From: Cognatilysobacter terrigena
GTDB lineage: Bacteria > Pseudomonadota > Gammaproteobacteria > Xanthomonadales > Xanthomonadaceae
DNA: 64,000 bases
Assembly: GCF_004361065.1 (NCBI RefSeq)
Contig: NZ_SELT01000008.1
Span: forward strand, 1 to 64,000
Reading direction: 5' to 3'
This document shows, in pieces, positions 48,137 through 56,427 of the stretch (its first letter is position 1; every line of letters begins with the position of its first letter). The translations under genes and the position numbers were made by a program. The notes below the pieces were generated by a model. That model was given only the letters and a program-made list of their open reading frames with translations, was not told the DNA's origin and searched no databases.

Positions 48137-49135
48137 ATGGCGGATCCCATCGCGCCGGCGCACGGCGACATCGATTTCCCGGCCAGCGGCCGCCGCGTCT
48201 TCACGGTCGAAGCCGAGGCGCTCGCGGCCGTTTCCGCACGCCTGGACGGCGGCTTCGCCGACGCCTGCCGGCTGGTGCTGCAGGCCCGCGGCCGCGTCGT
48301 CTGCATCGGCATGGGCAAGTCGGGCCATATCGCCCGCAAGATCGCCGCGACGCTGGCCTCGACCGGCACTCCGGCATTCTTCGTGCACCCGGGTGAAGCC
48401 GCGCATGGCGACCTCGGCATGATCACCGACGCCGACGTCGTGCTCGCCCTCTCCTACTCCGGCGAGAGCGACGAGATCCTCACCCTGATGCCGGTGCTCA
48501 AGCGCCAGGGCAATCGCGTGATCGCGATGACGGGCCGGCCCGCGTCGACGATGGCGCGCGAGGCCGACGTGCACCTCGACGTGTCCGTCCCTGCCGAGGC
48601 CTGCCCGTTGCATCTCGCGCCGACGTCCAGCACCACCGCCTCGCTCGCGATGGGCGATGCGCTCGCCGTCGCGCTGCTCGAAGCGCGCGGGTTCACTGCC
48701 GACGACTTCGCCCGTTCGCATCCGGCGGGTGCGCTCGGCCGCCGCCTGCTCCTGCACATCTCCGACGTGATGCATGCGGGCGACGATCTCCCCGTCGTGC
48801 GTCCGACCGCTTCGGTGAGCGAAGCGCTGGTCGAGATGAGCCGCAAACGCCTGGGCCTCACCGCGGTGGCCGACGACACCGGTCGCCTGCTCGGCGTGTT
48901 CACCGACGGCGACCTGCGCCGCACGCTCGACGACGCGAAGCTCGACCTGCGTAGCGCGACGATCGAACAGGTGATGACGCACCGGCCGCGCACGATCGGC
49001 GCGGATGTTCTCGCCGTCGAAGCCGCGCACGTGATGGAACAGCACAAGATCAACGGCCTGCTCGTCGTCGATGGTGAGGGCCGCGTCGTTGGCGCCCTCA
49101 ACATTCACGACCTGTTGCGAGCCCGGGTGGTTTAA
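48137..49135 (+). CDS. kdsD: KdsD, arabinose-5-phosphate isomerase
   Basis: Converts ribulose-5-phosphate to arabinose-5-phosphate, the precursor of Kdo for LPS. The 332-residue protein has an N-terminal SIS domain (VVCIGMGKSGHIARKIAATLASTGTP, LSYSGESDEIL, TSSTTASLAMGDALAV) and a C-terminal pair of CBS domains (LLLHISDVMHAGDD through HVMEQHKINGLLVVD), the typical full-length layout. It heads the operon kdsD-kdsC-lptC-lptA-lptB-rpoN. Just upstream TTAAACT at 48092 is a possible -10 element. Confidence 0.95.
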   Translation: MADPIAPAHGDIDFPASGRRVFTVEAEALAAVSARLDGGFADACRLVLQARGRVVCIGMGKSGHIARKIAATLASTGTPAFFVHPGEAAHGDLGMITDADVVLALSYSGESDEILTLMPVLKRQGNRVIAMTGRPASTMAREADVHLDVSVPAEACPLHLAPTSSTTASLAMGDALAVALLEARGFTADDFARSHPAGALGRRLLLHISDVMHAGDDLPVVRPTASVSEALVEMSRKRLGLTAVADDTGRLLGVFTDGDLRRTLDDAKLDLRSATIEQVMTHRPRTIGADVLAVEAAHVMEQHKINGLLVVDGEGRVVGALNIHDLLRARVV

Positions 49136-49147
49136 GGGCCGATACGC

Positions 49148-49720
49148 ATGACGACCGACCCCTCCGCCCTCGCCGATCTGCGCGACCGCGCCCGACGCGT
49201 GCGCCTCGCGTGCTTCGACGTCGACGGCACGCTCACCGATGGCCGCCTCGTTTACGACAGCAATGGCGGCGAAGCGAAAGCCTTCCACGTCCACGACGGC
49301 CAGGGCGTGGTACTGCTGCGACGTGCGGGCATCGAAGTCGCACTGGTGACGGCGCGCACGAGCCCCGTCGTGGAGCGTCGCGCCGCGGAACTCGGTGTGC
49401 GCGCCTGCTCCGGCGTCGGCGACAAGCTGGCGTGCGTGGAAGGCATCGCGAAGTCTCTCGGCATCACGCTCGACGACGTCGCCTTCATGGGGGACGACCT
49501 TCCGGATTTGAAGGTGATGCGTCGTGTAGGCCTGTCCGCGTGCCCGGCCGACGCGCACACCTGGGTTGCGCGAGACGCCGCATTCCGCACGCACCGCGTC
49601 GGCGGCGAAGGCGCGGCCCGCGAGTTCTGCGATTTCCTGCTCGACGCCCAGGATCGCGCGCAATCCATCATCGATGCGCTGCTGGCGGACGCACCGGTCG
49701 CACTCGGAGCGCAGGCATGA
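49148..49720 (+). CDS. kdsC: KdsC, Kdo-8-phosphate phosphatase
   Basis: HAD-superfamily phosphatase releasing Kdo. The 190 residues have the DxDGT nucleophile motif FDVDGTLTDG (Asp24, Asp26), the Ser/Thr motif VTARTS, the HAD lysine in GVGDKLACVEG and the second acidic motif FMGDDLPDL. The short length without a cap domain is standard for KdsC, which works as a tetramer. It starts 12 bases after kdsD and its stop overlaps the lptC start by four bases (ATGA). Confidence 0.95.
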   Translation: MTTDPSALADLRDRARRVRLACFDVDGTLTDGRLVYDSNGGEAKAFHVHDGQGVVLLRRAGIEVALVTARTSPVVERRAAELGVRACSGVGDKLACVEGIAKSLGITLDDVAFMGDDLPDLKVMRRVGLSACPADAHTWVARDAAFRTHRVGGEGAAREFCDFLLDAQDRAQSIIDALLADAPVALGAQA

Positions 49721-50274
49721 ACTGGCGCCTCGTTCTCGGCATCGTGCTCACCGCGGCCGCAATCGCGATCGGCGCATCGCTGTGGCGACAGAACGCGATG
49801 GATCTCCCGCTCGAAGCCGGCCGCTCGGACTACACGCTGCACGACTTCGAGCTCGTCTCGCTCGACGCGCAGGGCAACGAGTCGTTCACGCTCCGCGCGC
49901 CCAAGCTCACGCGCGATCCCGACGTGCGCACGCTGTCGGTGACCACGCCCGTCTTCATCATCCCGCCGCGCGCCGGCAGCGCCGACACGCCGTGGACCGT
50001 CGATTCCAAGACGGCGTGGGTGTCGGCCAAGGGCGACGAGATCCGCCTGCGCGGCGACGTGCACGCCCTCAGCACCAAGTCCGGCGGCCAGCCCGTGCGC
50101 ATGGACACGCAGGAACTCGACGTCTTCCCGAATGCGAACCGTGCGACCTCCAAGGTCGCGGTGAGCGTGAAACAGCCGGGACTTATACTCAACGGCCACG
50201 GCATGGACGCGAAGCTCGACGACCGTGTGGTGCAGCTCAGGAACTTCAAGGCCCGCTATGAAAAGTCGCCCTAG
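49717..50274 (+). CDS. lptC: LptC, LPS export ABC transporter periplasmic protein
   Basis: Anchored in the inner membrane by one N-terminal helix (WRLVLGIVLTAAAIAIGASLW), with a periplasmic beta-jellyroll that hands LPS from LptB2FG to LptA. The 185-residue length and the sequence DYTLHDFELVSLDAQGNESFTLRAPKL match the family. It overlaps lptA by 17 bases, a tight arrangement that suggests translational coupling. The lptF/lptG partners are not in the window. Confidence 0.9.
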   Translation: MNWRLVLGIVLTAAAIAIGASLWRQNAMDLPLEAGRSDYTLHDFELVSLDAQGNESFTLRAPKLTRDPDVRTLSVTTPVFIIPPRAGSADTPWTVDSKTAWVSAKGDEIRLRGDVHALSTKSGGQPVRMDTQELDVFPNANRATSKVAVSVKQPGLILNGHGMDAKLDDRVVQLRNFKARYEKSP

Positions 50275-50767
50275 CCTCGCGCCCGTCGTCGCGCTCGCCC
50301 TGCTTGCGTTCGCGTGCAACGCGTTCGCGCGTTCGAGCGATCGTCGCCAGCCCATCGATATCGAAGGCGGCTCCGCCATCTATTCCACCGACGACAGCAA
50401 ACCGACGGTGCTCGGCGGCGGCGTCACGATCACGCAGGGCACGCTGCGCATCACATCGGCGAACGCCGAGATCACGATGCGCAACGGCGAAGCGGTGCGC
50501 GCGGTCCTCCGCGGGGGTCCGGTGAAGATGAGCCAGCAGCTCGACGACGGCACGCCGATGAGCTCGACCTCCGCCACAGCGGATTACGACATGAAGGCCG
50601 ACGTCGTAGTGCTCAGCGGCAGCGTCAACGTGACGCAGACGCGCGGCACGCTGAGCGGCGATCGCGTGAACTACAACATGCGCACCGGGCAGGTCGCGAG
50701 CGGCGCCGCCGCGGGCGGCGGTCGCGTGAAGATGCGCATCCTGCCGAAGAACGCGGGCACACCCTGA
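50258..50767 (+). CDS. lptA: LptA, periplasmic LPS bridge protein
   Basis: Carries LPS across the periplasm between LptC and LptD. It is 169 residues long, with a signal peptide ([20 protein letters not shown]) and an OstA-like beta-jellyroll: [30 protein letters not shown] and the repeated strand pattern through [29 protein letters not shown] 50258 lies inside the lptC coding region with AAGG upstream. The stop shares one base with the lptB start (TGATG). Confidence 0.92.
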   Translation: MKSRPSLAPVVALALLAFACNAFARSSDRRQPIDIEGGSAIYSTDDSKPTVLGGGVTITQGTLRITSANAEITMRNGEAVRAVLRGGPVKMSQQLDDGTPMSSTSATADYDMKADVVVLSGSVNVTQTRGTLSGDRVNYNMRTGQVASGAAAGGGRVKMRILPKNAGTP

Positions 50768-51486
50768 TGCTGCGTGCCGAAGGTCTGCGCAAGAAGTACA
50801 AGTCGCGCGAGGTCGTGCGCGATTTCGGCCTGACGCTCGAAGCGGGCGAAGTCGTCGGCCTGCTCGGCCCGAACGGCGCCGGCAAGACGACCTGCTTCTA
50901 CATGATCGTCGGGCTGGTGCCGGCGGATGCGGGTCAGATCCTGCTCGACGGGCAGGACATCACCGCGCAGCCGATGTACGCACGCGCCAAGCACGGCGTC
51001 GGCTACCTGCCGCAGGAACCGTCCGTGTTCCGCAAGCTCAGCGTCGCGGACAACATCCGCCTGGTGCTGGAGCTGCGCAACGACCTGGATCGCAAGGGCC
51101 GGGAGCGCGAACTCGCCACGCTGCTCGACGAACTGCAGGTCACGCACGTCGCCGACCAGATCGGCGCCAGCCTGTCGGGCGGCGAACGTCGTCGCGTCGA
51201 GATCGCGCGCGCGCTCGCCGCGCGTCCGCGCATGATGCTGCTCGACGAACCGTTCGCAGGTGTCGACCCGATTTCGGTCGGCGAAATCCAGCGCATCGTT
51301 CGCCATCTGACCGAGCGCGGCATCGGCGTGCTGATCACCGATCACAACGTGCGCGAAACGCTGGGCATCTGCGATCGCGCGTACATCCTGAACGAAGGTG
51401 TCGTGCTCGCGCAGGGTTCGCCGGAATCCATCCTCGCGAATCCGGATGTGCGTCGCGTGTACCTGGGTGAGACATTCCGACTGTAA
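50767..51486 (+). CDS. lptB: LptB, LPS export ABC transporter ATPase
   Basis: Cytoplasmic ATPase powering LPS extraction from the inner membrane. The 239 residues show Walker [10 protein letters not shown], the Q-loop [13 protein letters not shown], the signature LSGGERRR, Walker [17 protein letters not shown] and the H-loop [19 protein letters not shown]. These Lpt-specific sequences separate it from branched-chain amino acid ATPases. It is immediately followed, after 66 bases, by rpoN, the usual order in proteobacteria. Confidence 0.96.
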   Translation: MLRAEGLRKKYKSREVVRDFGLTLEAGEVVGLLGPNGAGKTTCFYMIVGLVPADAGQILLDGQDITAQPMYARAKHGVGYLPQEPSVFRKLSVADNIRLVLELRNDLDRKGRERELATLLDELQVTHVADQIGASLSGGERRRVEIARALAARPRMMLLDEPFAGVDPISVGEIQRIVRHLTERGIGVLITDHNVRETLGICDRAYILNEGVVLAQGSPESILANPDVRRVYLGETFRL

Positions 51487-51552
51487 CGCTTCGGCGCCCG
51501 ACCGGCGGCGGCCTGCACGGCTGACGTACGACAGGAACGCCGTGTACCTTGC

Positions 51553-52980
51553 ATGTCGATGAAACCGCGCCTCCAGGCCACTCTTGGCCAACAGCTGGTG
51601 ATGACGCCTCAACTGCGGCAGGCGATCCGCCTGCTGCAGCTGTCGTCGATCGAGCTAGACGCGGAACTGAGCGAAGCGGTGGAGAGCAATCCGCTGCTCG
51701 AGTGGGACGAAGGCGGCGACGTCATCGCGACGCCCGATGTCGCCAACACCGACGGTGATCGCGACGGTGCGGAGAGCGAGATCGACGCATCGCCCGTCGA
51801 AACGTGGAGCGACGCGGAGCTCGACAGCTGGACCGACGGCGGTGGCGGCCACGGTAGCGACGGCGATTCCGGCTCACTCGCCGAACAGGTCGCCGACCGC
51901 GAAACGCTGCACGATCACCTGCTGTGGCAGCTGCACCTGAGCAGCCAGTCGCCACGCGATCGGCAGATCGGTGCCGCGATCATCGATGCGATTTCCGACG
52001 ACGGCTACCTGCGCGAGCCGCTCGACACCATCGCGGCCGCGATCGAACCGCCGGTACCTGTCGAGGACGTGCTCACGGTGCTGCATGTCGTGCAGCATTT
52101 CGACCCGATCGGCGTCGGCGCGCGCTCGGTGTCGGAAGCCCTGTGCGTGCAGCTCGCGGCGCTCGACGCCGACACGCCCGGCCGCGCGATCGCGATGCGC
52201 ATCGCCGACGGTTTTCTTGAGCGCTTGCCGCGCCTCGGCGTCGACGGCATCGCACAGGAACTCGGCGAAGCGGTCGACGACGTCAGTTGCGCGGTCGCGC
52301 TGCTGCTGTCGATGGACCCGCGACCCGGCGCACAGCTGGGCGAAGTCGCGCCGGAAAGCTACGTCACGCCGGACGTCGTCATCTGGCGCCAGCATGGCGC
52401 ATGGCGCGTCGCGCTCGCCGAACACAATCGCCCGCGCCTCCGCATCAATCGAAGCTACGAGGCGCTGATCACGCGCACGTCGTCGAGCGACGCCGCGTAT
52501 CTGCGCGGGCAGTTGCAGGAAGCGCGCTGGCTGCTGCGCAATGTGGAAGCGCGCGGCGAAACACTGCTACGCGTCGCGCGCTGCCTCGTGCAGCGCCAGA
52601 CCGCCTTCATCGAAGCGGGCGACGAAGCGCTGCGTCCGCTCACGTTGCGCGAAGTCGCGGCGGAGCTCGGCCTGCACGAGTCCACCGTCTCCCGCGCGAT
52701 CGCGCGCAAGTACGCACGAACGCCGCGCGGCACGGTGCCGCTGCGCGCGTTCTTCGCGTCGAGCGTGGGCAACGGCACGGCGGAAGAGACATCGAGCGCA
52801 GCCGTGCAGGCGATGATCCGGCAGCTCATCTCGGCCGAGAACCCGCGCAAGCCGTTGTCCGATGCGCGGCTGGCGGAGTCGCTGCAGAGCGCCGGCGTGC
52901 CGGTCGCCCGTCGCACGGTGGCCAAGTACCGTGAAGCCATGAGTATCCCGTCGTCTCAGGACCGCGTGCGCATCTCCTGA
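51553..52980 (+). CDS. rpoN: RpoN, RNA polymerase sigma-54 factor
   Basis: Alternative sigma factor needing AAA+ activators. It is 475 residues long. The N-terminal glutamine-rich region I (QATLGQQLVMTPQLRQAIRLLQLSS) interacts with activators; an acidic region II lies near 58-105; the core-binding region follows; the HTH is at LHESTVSRAIARKYARTPRG; and the RpoN box ARRTVAKYRE (452-461) reads the -24 element. It is followed by hpf and ptsN, as in most proteobacteria. In xanthomonads it controls, among others, pili and flagella genes. Confidence 0.97.
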   Translation: MSMKPRLQATLGQQLVMTPQLRQAIRLLQLSSIELDAELSEAVESNPLLEWDEGGDVIATPDVANTDGDRDGAESEIDASPVETWSDAELDSWTDGGGGHGSDGDSGSLAEQVADRETLHDHLLWQLHLSSQSPRDRQIGAAIIDAISDDGYLREPLDTIAAAIEPPVPVEDVLTVLHVVQHFDPIGVGARSVSEALCVQLAALDADTPGRAIAMRIADGFLERLPRLGVDGIAQELGEAVDDVSCAVALLLSMDPRPGAQLGEVAPESYVTPDVVIWRQHGAWRVALAEHNRPRLRINRSYEALITRTSSSDAAYLRGQLQEARWLLRNVEARGETLLRVARCLVQRQTAFIEAGDEALRPLTLREVAAELGLHESTVSRAIARKYARTPRGTVPLRAFFASSVGNGTAEETSSAAVQAMIRQLISAENPRKPLSDARLAESLQSAGVPVARRTVAKYREAMSIPSSQDRVRIS

Positions 52981-53080
52981 GCGACGCAGTATTTGACGAA
53001 CGTCATAACGCCGGGCTGGGAAAGTGACATGCTGGGGCTGCGGCCATGGGGCCGCCTCTGCCGACAGTCTGGAGATGCCC

Positions 53081-53407
53081 ATGCGTATCGAAGTCCACGG
53101 TCAGCACATCGACGTCACCCCCGCCCTGCGCGAGTACGTCGCCACCCGCTTCAATCGGCTCGGCCGACATTTCGACCAGCCGTTCGACGTGCGGACCGTG
53201 CTGTCGGTCGAGAAGAACCGGCAGTGCGCCGAAGCGACCGTCACCATGGCCGGCAGGAGCTTCCATGCGGTGGCCGAGGGCGTCGACATGTACGCGGCGA
53301 TCGATAATCTCGCCGACAAGCTCGACCGTGGCCTGCTCAAGCACAAGGAACGGCGGAGCGACCACCACCGCGGCGAGCGCCTCGCGCGCAGCGCCGAGTA
53401 CGCCTGA
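53081..53407 (+). CDS. hpf: HPF, short-form ribosome hibernation promoting factor
   Basis: Binds 30S subunits in stationary phase and promotes 100S dimers. The 108-residue short form has the N-terminal MRIEVHGQHIDVTPALREYVATR, the GRHFDQPF-VRTVLSVEKNR strand-helix part and the helix YAAIDNLADKLDRGLLKHKERR. ATG 53081 is preferred over an ATG six bases earlier because GGAG sits directly in front of that earlier one, leaving six bases to 53081. A GC-rich gap of 100 bases separates it from rpoN. Confidence 0.93.
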   Translation: MRIEVHGQHIDVTPALREYVATRFNRLGRHFDQPFDVRTVLSVEKNRQCAEATVTMAGRSFHAVAEGVDMYAAIDNLADKLDRGLLKHKERRSDHHRGERLARSAEYA

Positions 53408-53413
53408 GACTCC

Positions 53414-53875
53414 ATGCCCTTTGCCGACCTGCTCAGCCGCGAACGTATCGAACGAATCGACGCCCCCCTCGACCTCGATGGCGTGATCGAGCACGTGGCG
53501 ACGCTGCTGGCCCGGCCGGTCGAAGGGCACGGCCTTCCCGCCGGTGAGGTGGCCGAGCGCCTGCGCGAGCGCGAGAAGCTCGCCAGCACCGCGCTCGGGC
53601 ACGGGGTCGCCATCCCGCATGCCCGGATGGCGAGCCTCGACACCGCCCGCGGCGCCTTCATCCGCCTGATGGAACCGGTGCCGTTCGCGGCGCCGGACGC
53701 GCGCCCGGTCGACCTGCTGTTCGCCATGGTGGTGCCGGAGGACGACGTCGCCGGCCACCTCGCCCAGCTCGGTGAGATCGCCCAGCGCTTCGCCGACGCC
53801 GACTTCCGTGACGCCCTGCGCGCCGCCGACGACAATGGCGGCCTCGTCCGCCACCTGCTCGGAACCGACGCGTGA
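53414..53875 (+). CDS. ptsN: PtsN, nitrogen-related EIIA (EIIA-Ntr)
   Basis: Terminal phospho-acceptor of the PTS-Ntr relay that controls K+ transport and nitrogen and envelope genes. The 153 residues have the active-site histidine His69 in [10 protein letters not shown] and the family end [16 protein letters not shown]. Its stop overlaps the hprK GTG by four bases. In E. coli ptsN lies between hpf and rapZ; the insertion of hprK here is the xanthomonad/beta-proteobacterial version. Confidence 0.94.
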   Translation: MPFADLLSRERIERIDAPLDLDGVIEHVATLLARPVEGHGLPAGEVAERLREREKLASTALGHGVAIPHARMASLDTARGAFIRLMEPVPFAAPDARPVDLLFAMVVPEDDVAGHLAQLGEIAQRFADADFRDALRAADDNGGLVRHLLGTDA

Positions 53876-54822
53876 ACGCCCGCATCAGTGCCCTCGAGCT
53901 GTACGACCAGCAGCTCGAACGCCTCGGCTTGCGCTGGCTCGCCGGCCGCCGCGGCGCGGACCGCGTGCTGGAGTCGGTCGACACGGTCGCGCGGCGTCCC
54001 TCGCTCGCGGGCTACCTCAACATCATCTATCCCAACCGCGTGCAGATTCTCGGTACCGAGGAGCTTGCATGGCTCGACGCGCTCGACTCGCGTGCCCGCT
54101 GGGAAACGATCCAGAAGATCATCGACTTCCGCCCGCTGGCGCTTGTCATCAGCAAGGGCCAGGCCTGCCCGGAAGACCTGCGCATCGCGGCGGAGGAAAG
54201 CGACACGCCGCTGTGGGTCTCGCCGCGCCGCGGGCATGAGCTGCTGAACCACCTGCAGTACCACCTCGCACGGAAGCTCGCGCCGCGGGTGACGCTGCAT
54301 GGCGTCTTCATGGAGATCTATTCGATCGGCGTGCTGATTACCGGCGAATCGGGCGCGGGCAAGAGCGAACTCGCGCTGGAGCTCGTCACGCGCGGGCATC
54401 GCCTCGTCGCGGACGACGCGCCCGAGTTCACGCAGATCGCGCCCGACGTGCTCGACGGCACCTGCCCCGAACTGCTGCAGGACATGCTCGAAGTGCGCGG
54501 CCTCGGCGTGCTCAACATCCGCCAGATGTTCGGCGACACCGCCGTCAAGCGGAACAAGTACCTTCGGCTGATCGTGCACCTCACGCAGCCGTCGCTGCAT
54601 CCCGAGCCGGGCGGGCTGGAACGCATCACCGGCGACCTCGGCGCGCGCCGCGTACTGGACCTGGACGTCCCCATGATCACCCTGCCCGTCATGCCCGGCC
54701 GCAATCTCGCCGTGCTGACCGAAGCCGCCACACGCACGCACATCCTGCGGGCGAAGGGCGTCGATCCCGCCGCCGCGTTCATGGCGCGGCACAGCCACTT
54801 CCTCGAGCGGGGCGAATCGTGA
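53872..54822 (+). CDS. hprK: HprK, HPr kinase/phosphorylase
   Basis: Bifunctional enzyme that phosphorylates HPr on Ser46 or removes the phosphate. It is 316 residues from GTG 53872 with the N-terminal regulatory domain ([15 protein letters not shown]), the P-loop GESGAGKSE at 158-166, the HPrK motif near [18 protein letters not shown], and the phosphorylase-type [15 protein letters not shown] at the C-terminus. Its target serine is present in the HPr encoded 2.3 kb downstream. It is translationally coupled to ptsN and rapZ by four-base overlaps. Confidence 0.94.
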   Translation: MNARISALELYDQQLERLGLRWLAGRRGADRVLESVDTVARRPSLAGYLNIIYPNRVQILGTEELAWLDALDSRARWETIQKIIDFRPLALVISKGQACPEDLRIAAEESDTPLWVSPRRGHELLNHLQYHLARKLAPRVTLHGVFMEIYSIGVLITGESGAGKSELALELVTRGHRLVADDAPEFTQIAPDVLDGTCPELLQDMLEVRGLGVLNIRQMFGDTAVKRNKYLRLIVHLTQPSLHPEPGGLERITGDLGARRVLDLDVPMITLPVMPGRNLAVLTEAATRTHILRAKGVDPAAAFMARHSHFLERGES

Positions 54823-55700
54823 GCGCACCGTCGTTGGCCACGCTGGTGCTCGTCAGCGGCATGTCGGGCTCCGGCAAGTCGGTGGCGCTCAACACGTTCG
54901 AAGATCTCGGCTTCTACTGCGTCGACAACCTGCCGGCGATGCTGTTGCCGCAGCTCGTCGCCGACCTCACCGGTGGCGAAGACGGCGGTCCCGCCAAGCT
55001 CGCGGTCGGCATCGACGTTCGTAACCGCCACGACGAACTGGACAAGGTGCCGGAAGCGCTTGCGGCAGTGGGCGGGCTCGGTTTCGATCCGCGCCTCGTC
55101 TTTTTCGACGCCGTCGATCCCGTGCTTCTCAAGCGCTATGCCGACACGCGACGCCGCCATCCGCTGAGCCGCCTCGGCCTGTCGCTGCCCGACGCGATCG
55201 CGCTCGAGCGCCAGGTCCTGCGTCCGCTGCGGCAGCTGGCCGACGCGATCGTCGACACCAGCGAAATGAACGTGCATCAGCTGCGTCGGCACGTCACCAC
55301 CGAGTTCGGCCTCGGCGCCGAAGCCGGTATGTCGCTGCTGTTCGAATCATTCGCCTATCGTCGCGGCGTACCCACCGACGCCGACTTCGTCTTCGATGCC
55401 CGCGCGTTGCCGAACCCGCACTGGATTCCATCGCTGCGCCCGCTGTCCGGCCGCGATCCCGACGTTCGCAAGTACCTGCTCGAGCAACCCGACGTCGAAG
55501 CGTTCTTCTCGCAGATCAGCGGCTTCCTCGATACCTGGCTGCCACGCCTGCAGGCGGACAGCACGCGCAGCTATGCGACGGTCGCGTTCGGATGCTCCGG
55601 CGGCCGCCACCGCTCCGTGTTCCTGGCCGAGCGCATGGCCGAACACGCGCGCGAAAAGGGCTGGCCCGAAGTCGCCGTGCATCATCGCGAACTCGACTAG
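54819..55700 (+). CDS. rapZ: RapZ, RNase adapter and nucleotide-binding protein
   Basis: In E. coli it senses glucosamine-6-phosphate and directs RNase E to the GlmZ small RNA, tuning glmS and thus UDP-GlcNAc supply. The 293 residues have an N-terminal P-loop GMSGSGKS (14-21) and the C-terminal RNA-binding part [22 protein letters not shown] 54819 overlaps the hprK stop. Its association with cell-wall sugar supply parallels murA and amgK/murU in this window, but GlmZ is not known in this group, so the target is open. Confidence 0.93.
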   Translation: MSAPSLATLVLVSGMSGSGKSVALNTFEDLGFYCVDNLPAMLLPQLVADLTGGEDGGPAKLAVGIDVRNRHDELDKVPEALAAVGGLGFDPRLVFFDAVDPVLLKRYADTRRRHPLSRLGLSLPDAIALERQVLRPLRQLADAIVDTSEMNVHQLRRHVTTEFGLGAEAGMSLLFESFAYRRGVPTDADFVFDARALPNPHWIPSLRPLSGRDPDVRKYLLEQPDVEAFFSQISGFLDTWLPRLQADSTRSYATVAFGCSGGRHRSVFLAERMAEHAREKGWPEVAVHHRELD

Positions 55701-55755
55701 CGACTGTCCCAACGGCCGCTTCCGGGCGGTCACGTGGCTCTGCTAACGTCGGGCC

Positions 55756-56148
55756 ATGGCCGTCGGCATCCTGCTCGTCACCCACGAAGGCATCGGTAGC
55801 GCGCTGCGAGGCGTGGCGGAGCGGTTGCTCACGCCGCTGCCGCTGCGCATCGAAGTGTTCGAGGTCGCGTTCGACGCCGATCCCGATGTCGCGTTGCCGC
55901 TCGCGAGCGCCGCACTGCGCCGCGCCGACAGCGGCGACGGCGTGCTGATCCTCACCGACCTGTTCGGTGCGAGCCCCGCGAACGTCGCGTCGAAGCTCGC
56001 GCGCCTCGGCACGCCGATCCGGCGCGTGTCGGCCCTCAACCTTCCCATGCTGCTGCGCGTCCTGAACTACGCCGAGCTCGACCTCGATGCAATGCCCGCC
56101 GTGGCCGTCGCCGGTGGCCGCAACGGCGTACAACTCGACGACGCCTGA
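55756..56148 (+). CDS. PTS EIIA component, mannose/fructose family (ManX-like)
   Basis: A 130-residue stand-alone EIIA of the mannose superfamily. The active-site histidine is His10 in LLVTHEGIGSAL, and ILTDLFGASPANVASKLA matches the family. It has no EIIB domain, and no EIIB, EIIC or EIID gene is nearby, so it is likely a regulatory rather than transport component, perhaps sharing phosphate with PtsN. It lies 55 bases after rapZ and five bases before the HPr gene. Confidence 0.93.
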   Translation: MAVGILLVTHEGIGSALRGVAERLLTPLPLRIEVFEVAFDADPDVALPLASAALRRADSGDGVLILTDLFGASPANVASKLARLGTPIRRVSALNLPMLLRVLNYAELDLDAMPAVAVAGGRNGVQLDDA

Positions 56149-56153
56149 CTCCG

Positions 56154-56423
56154 ATGATCGAACGCGACCTCACCGTTTCCAACCGCCTCGGCCTGCATGC
56201 GCGGGCCACCGCCAAGCTCGTGCAGACGCTGTCGCAGTACCGCAGCGCGTGCACGCTCCTCGCCAAGGGCCGCGAAGTGAACGCCAAGAGCATCATGGGC
56301 GTGATGCTGCTCGCCGCGGGCCAGGGCACCGCGGTGAAGCTGCGCGTCGATGGCGACGACGAACAGGCGGCGGCCGACGCCGTGCAGGCGCTGTTCGAGC
56401 GCCGCTTCGACGAGGACAGCTGA
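56154..56423 (+). CDS. ptsH: HPr family phosphocarrier protein
   Basis: An 89-residue PTS phosphocarrier. The active-site histidine is His15 in RLGLHARATAKLV, and Ser46 is present in NAKSIMGVMLLAA, the Ser/MGVM pattern recognised by HprK in Firmicutes. Many proteobacterial NPr proteins lack the serine-based regulation, so its presence with hprK is informative. It lies five bases after the EIIA gene and four bases before the EI gene. Confidence 0.94.
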   Translation: MIERDLTVSNRLGLHARATAKLVQTLSQYRSACTLLAKGREVNAKSIMGVMLLAAGQGTAVKLRVDGDDEQAAADAVQALFERRFDEDS

Positions 56424-56427
56424 TCGC

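Noticed and set aside
52981-53080. A sigma-54 promoter upstream of hpf
   Set aside because: No GG-N10-GC pair with a TGGCAC/TTGC context was found in the 100-base gap.
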